A DNA stretch of 28,578 bases from Branchiostoma floridae (taxonomy: Eukaryota > Chordata > Leptocardii > Amphioxiformes > Branchiostomatidae), in assembly GCF_000003815.2 (NCBI RefSeq), contig NC_049980.1, forward strand, positions 825,326-853,903, read 5' to 3'. Numbering within the stretch: position 1 is the stretch's first letter; every line of letters starts with the position of its first letter. The position numbers were made by a program, and so were the translations under genes. Shown here in pieces: positions 26,413-28,578 of the stretch. Below the pieces are notes generated by a model. The model was not told where the DNA came from and made no database searches. It saw nothing but the letters and a program-made list of their open reading frames with translations.

Positions 26413-27065
26413 GGGGTGTACCCTGGCAACACGCGGTCACTGACCCGCACATAGATAGGAGTAAGATTGACTTAAGGCAGGAGTGCCTTGGTCGGAGACA
26501 CGTGGAAACTATTACATATTGGGGTGTGCCATCTTTACCTGGGACATGATGATTCAATTATGACACACACATGTTTTATTGACACGACAAAAAGTATTTT
26601 GTATGTATGGTCAGCTATAAACTCCAAAAAGGAATACAGAATTTAAAATGTAACATTCTCTGGGCTCACTAAAACTTATGCGAGCTTAGAAATTCAAAAC
26701 AAAAATTTTCGCGGTGTTTTCTTGTTAAGTTAACCTATGGTAACGTCGTATTACTGCATGATATCACAACCGTTTATGCTGCATAACTGCATACAGTATG
26801 GAAACATCTGGAATAAAGTCGGTCGATGCTGACTAAATTGCAAGGCATTAGTGAGAATGATTTGTAATCTTCATATGTCGAAAAATGTATATAATTGGTA
26901 TAATGGTATTTTACATCGGTAATAAAATCACAAATACCGAAAGTCAATATAGAATCAAATGTTCAAGACATCCAAACAATATCAAGAATGAAATAAACAT
27001 ATCAAATATAATCCAAATGCAATTGAGTGTTTAAATATTAGTTACATTTACGTATAAAACTATAC
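26413..27065. other. Non-coding AT-rich stretch
   Basis: No supported gene. Short frames at 26348-26557 overlap the transposon end on both strands. Confidence 0.35.
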
Positions 27066-27112
27066 CGCCCCTGCGTATGCAACTGTGCCGCCTGCCGTAT
27101 GCAACTGTGCCA
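27066..27112. repeat. Two-unit tandem repeat (about 22 bp)
   Basis: gcctgc(c)gtatgcaactgtgcc occurs twice in tandem. Confidence 0.8.
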
Positions 27113-27215
27113 CTCGGCGTAATATAACTTTTACGCGATAGGTGTATGATTATGTTTGGAATACGATTTCAAATACTATACTAGGCTATCAAGATTAATC
27201 GGTGTACCGAAAGTG

Positions 27216-27335
27216 CGAAAAGGAACGAAAAGGAACGAAAAGGAACGAAAAGGAACGAAAAGGAACGAAAAGGAACGAAAAGGAACGAAAAGGAACGAAA
27301 AGGAACGAAAAGGAACGAAAAGGAACGAAAAGGAA
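27216..27335. repeat. 12 perfect copies of CGAAAAGGAA
   Basis: Exactly twelve identical 10-bp units (120 bp), flanked by partial matches (ccgaaagtg on the left, tggag on the right). All units are identical, indicating recent expansion or ongoing homogenisation. The Lys/Glu/Arg-rich plus frame and Phe/Ser-rich minus frame are repeat translations. Confidence 0.97.
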
Positions 27336-27650
27336 TGGAGTATGAAGCAAACTTAAATAAAATCAATGAGAATATAAGGAATCGGTACTGCGGGCGTTAG
27401 AAGCCTATGAAACGTGTTTTATTTTACCGAGAATTTGACATTATCAAATTTTTACAGCGCTGTTTCAGGCTGTTGTTTTTGTGTGGCTAAATTATTCTTT
27501 GAAGATCTGCGAAATACAAAGAAACGGAACTGAGATAAGAAAGTAAGGACTAAAATTCAGTGGGTGGTAGACGAATATCGATTATTATACATTTTCAGGA
27601 TGAGGCAAGATTGTAACGTTGTTGTTGTATTTGGGTGGCTTTTATTCTCC
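27336..27650. other. Non-coding stretch
   Basis: No ORF or repeat that I can support. Confidence 0.35.
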
Positions 27651-27667
27651 CTAGAGTGGAGCGCCGC

Positions 27668-27675
27668 ATGCAAAT
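27668..27675 (+). promoter_or_regulatory. Octamer motif ATGCAAAT
   Basis: A perfect POU/octamer sequence 62 bp upstream of the ATG at 27730, with a related atgctaat at 27703-27710. It could be a promoter element for the ORF that follows. Motif match only. Confidence 0.3.
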
Positions 27676-27702
27676 GACCCGCGAAATCCGGTCAGGAAAG
27701 AT

Positions 27703-28023
27703 ATGCTAATAAATTGCTGCCCCACGAGCATGGCAGCTCCTTTCAACAGGGCCAACAACATGGTTTTCTGGAGACTGGAGACATATCTTCTCGCTCGTTC
27801 ACAACGAAAGAAAAGCTGTAAAAGGAGAGACATATATACATTGTACCAAAGAGATTTCATCAAGTTGTACAATGAGTATTCATCATTTTGGCGGGAAGAA
27901 AGGTGCCAACGTGAGGAATTTGTGCAAAGGATATTGGGAAATACAATTTCTGTCAACAATTTTCCGTCATATTCAATACAAATAAATTTCTGCCTCTTGC
28001 GACCGACATCAGGCCCTCGATGA
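27703..28023 (+). CDS. Candidate small protein or first coding exon, unknown function
   Basis: The open frame has ATGs at 27703 (106 codons) and 27730 (97 codons). I prefer 27730, whose context gagcATGG has A at -3 and G at +4. The product is hydrophilic and looks helical: MAAPFNRANNMVFWRLETYL, then a basic stretch (RSQRKKSCKRR), then DIYTLYQRDFIKLYNEYSSF, an acidic/basic mix, and an FVQRILG segment. The last about 30 residues look less protein-like and could be read-through past an exon end, though no good donor was found. An antisense frame of 193 codons (27651-28232) covers the same DNA. No family is recognised and no poly(A) signal is assigned. It could be a lineage-specific gene, a transposon remnant or chance. 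Confidence 0.3.
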   Translation: MLINCCPTSMAAPFNRANNMVFWRLETYLLARSQRKKSCKRRDIYTLYQRDFIKLYNEYSSFWREERCQREEFVQRILGNTISVNNFPSYSIQINFCLLRPTSGPR

Positions 28024-28578
28024 TGATAAAAAAATCCCAATGCCGGGTTTAGATGTCCTGGTTGCAAAACAAATTTAAGGCGTTGTATTGATATTAATGA
28101 AAGTGTGAAAAAAAGGAAGGAAGAATAATTCCCAACATGCTGGGCTCGAACTTCCGATCGTCGACTTCCCTGGGTTCGAACATTCGACCTATATTTCTCT
28201 AAGGTCAAGTTCTTACAAATTGTGAAATACATATACTTGTAACTTTGCTATCATTGCATTTTTTAAACAACTATATCCACATAGCATGGCTTTTTATGAT
28301 AAAATATGCGCAATCGTTCTCAACATAATCCATTTCTTCTTGTGAAATTCTATAATATAAATGTAATATGGATATTCTAAGGAATGTTATAACCACATTA
28401 ACACGTAGATGAACATAGATATGCATAGATAGGTCTCATCAATATTCATTCCTCCATTGAACCATTGCTATAGGAATTTCGTGGAACAAGCCGCAAAATG
28501 CATTTGCCGATCACAGTTTACCTTTTCCAATATTACCATCGATTTTATTTGATTTTGCTCATAACTCGTTCCTTTTCG
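28024..28578. other. Non-coding AT-rich stretch to window end
   Basis: ctgggctcgaacttccga and ctgggttcgaacattcga (28141-28187) form a short tandem pair resembling inverted tRNA B-boxes, but no tRNA fold can be drawn. Nothing else is supported. Confidence 0.3.

Noticed and set aside
27216-27335. Regularly spaced repeats as a possible CRISPR array.
   Set aside because: The units are 10 bp, contiguous and without spacers, in a eukaryotic context. This is a minisatellite.
28141-28187. Two B-box-like strings (ctgggctcgaac / ctgggttcgaac) as a tRNA or SINE.
   Set aside because: No convincing A-box or cloverleaf on either strand; the pair looks like a short tandem duplication.

Overview
This window looks like a piece of an animal genome, most likely amphioxus (Branchiostoma). 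It is AT-leaning, carries eukaryote-style splice-donor and polyadenylation-like signals, and has no bacterial-style gene packing. It is saturated with short non-autonomous transposons, microsatellites and tandem repeats. The amphioxus call rests on my recognition of repeat modules: the CGCGAA-rich element at 539-738 and 10080-10269, the CTCCAAGCAGA modules, and the 'acgttaaagaacccaccac' module. No database search was possible, so another marine invertebrate is not excluded. Two runs of N (19835-20497 and 23047-23674) are assembly gaps.

No conserved multi-exon gene could be recognised. Nearly all open frames are short and lie in repeats or cross the N runs. Two weak coding candidates remain: a plus-strand ORF of 97-106 codons at 27703-28023 with a strong start context, and a GC-rich possible terminal exon on the minus strand at 8767-8950 behind a good splice acceptor. 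The window is best read as intergenic or long-intron DNA.

Layout. 1-2800: a TA-flanked MITE (539-738), a perfect TCTCGCGAGA palindrome (1837-1846) just upstream of a GTAAGT donor, a DR1 nuclear-receptor site and an AT-rich hairpin. 2800-6115: three copies of a CA-microsatellite-bearing repeat, a 135-bp tandem duplication and a four-unit tandem array. 6600-9000: CpG-rich patches with promoter-like motifs, including a second TCTCGCGAGA at 8371-8380. 9000-14610: a run of inverted-repeat elements (9023-9187, 9240-9379, 10080-10269, 12361-12523), a tandem/inverted repeat (12924-13315) and a foldback-type element whose arms are built of 42-bp repeats (13897-14606). 15400-19020: LINE-like 3' tails, nuclear-receptor half-sites, an E-box/CRE/YY1 cluster and a degenerate tandem array. 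19130-21440: a repeat module present three times next to the first gap, a tRNA-derived SINE and another inverted-repeat element. 22450-22536: a nuclear-receptor half-site cluster. 24090-24482: a 347-bp insert flanked by a perfect 23-bp target-site duplication. 26179-26412: a 214-bp Mutator-like non-autonomous element with a perfect 10-bp target-site duplication. 27216-27335: twelve perfect copies of a 10-bp unit.

There is no evidence of a multi-gene system working together. The most distinctive content is the variety of structured non-autonomous elements, several sharing the core CTCCAAGCAGA, and the pair of TCTCGCGAGA promoter-type palindromes.
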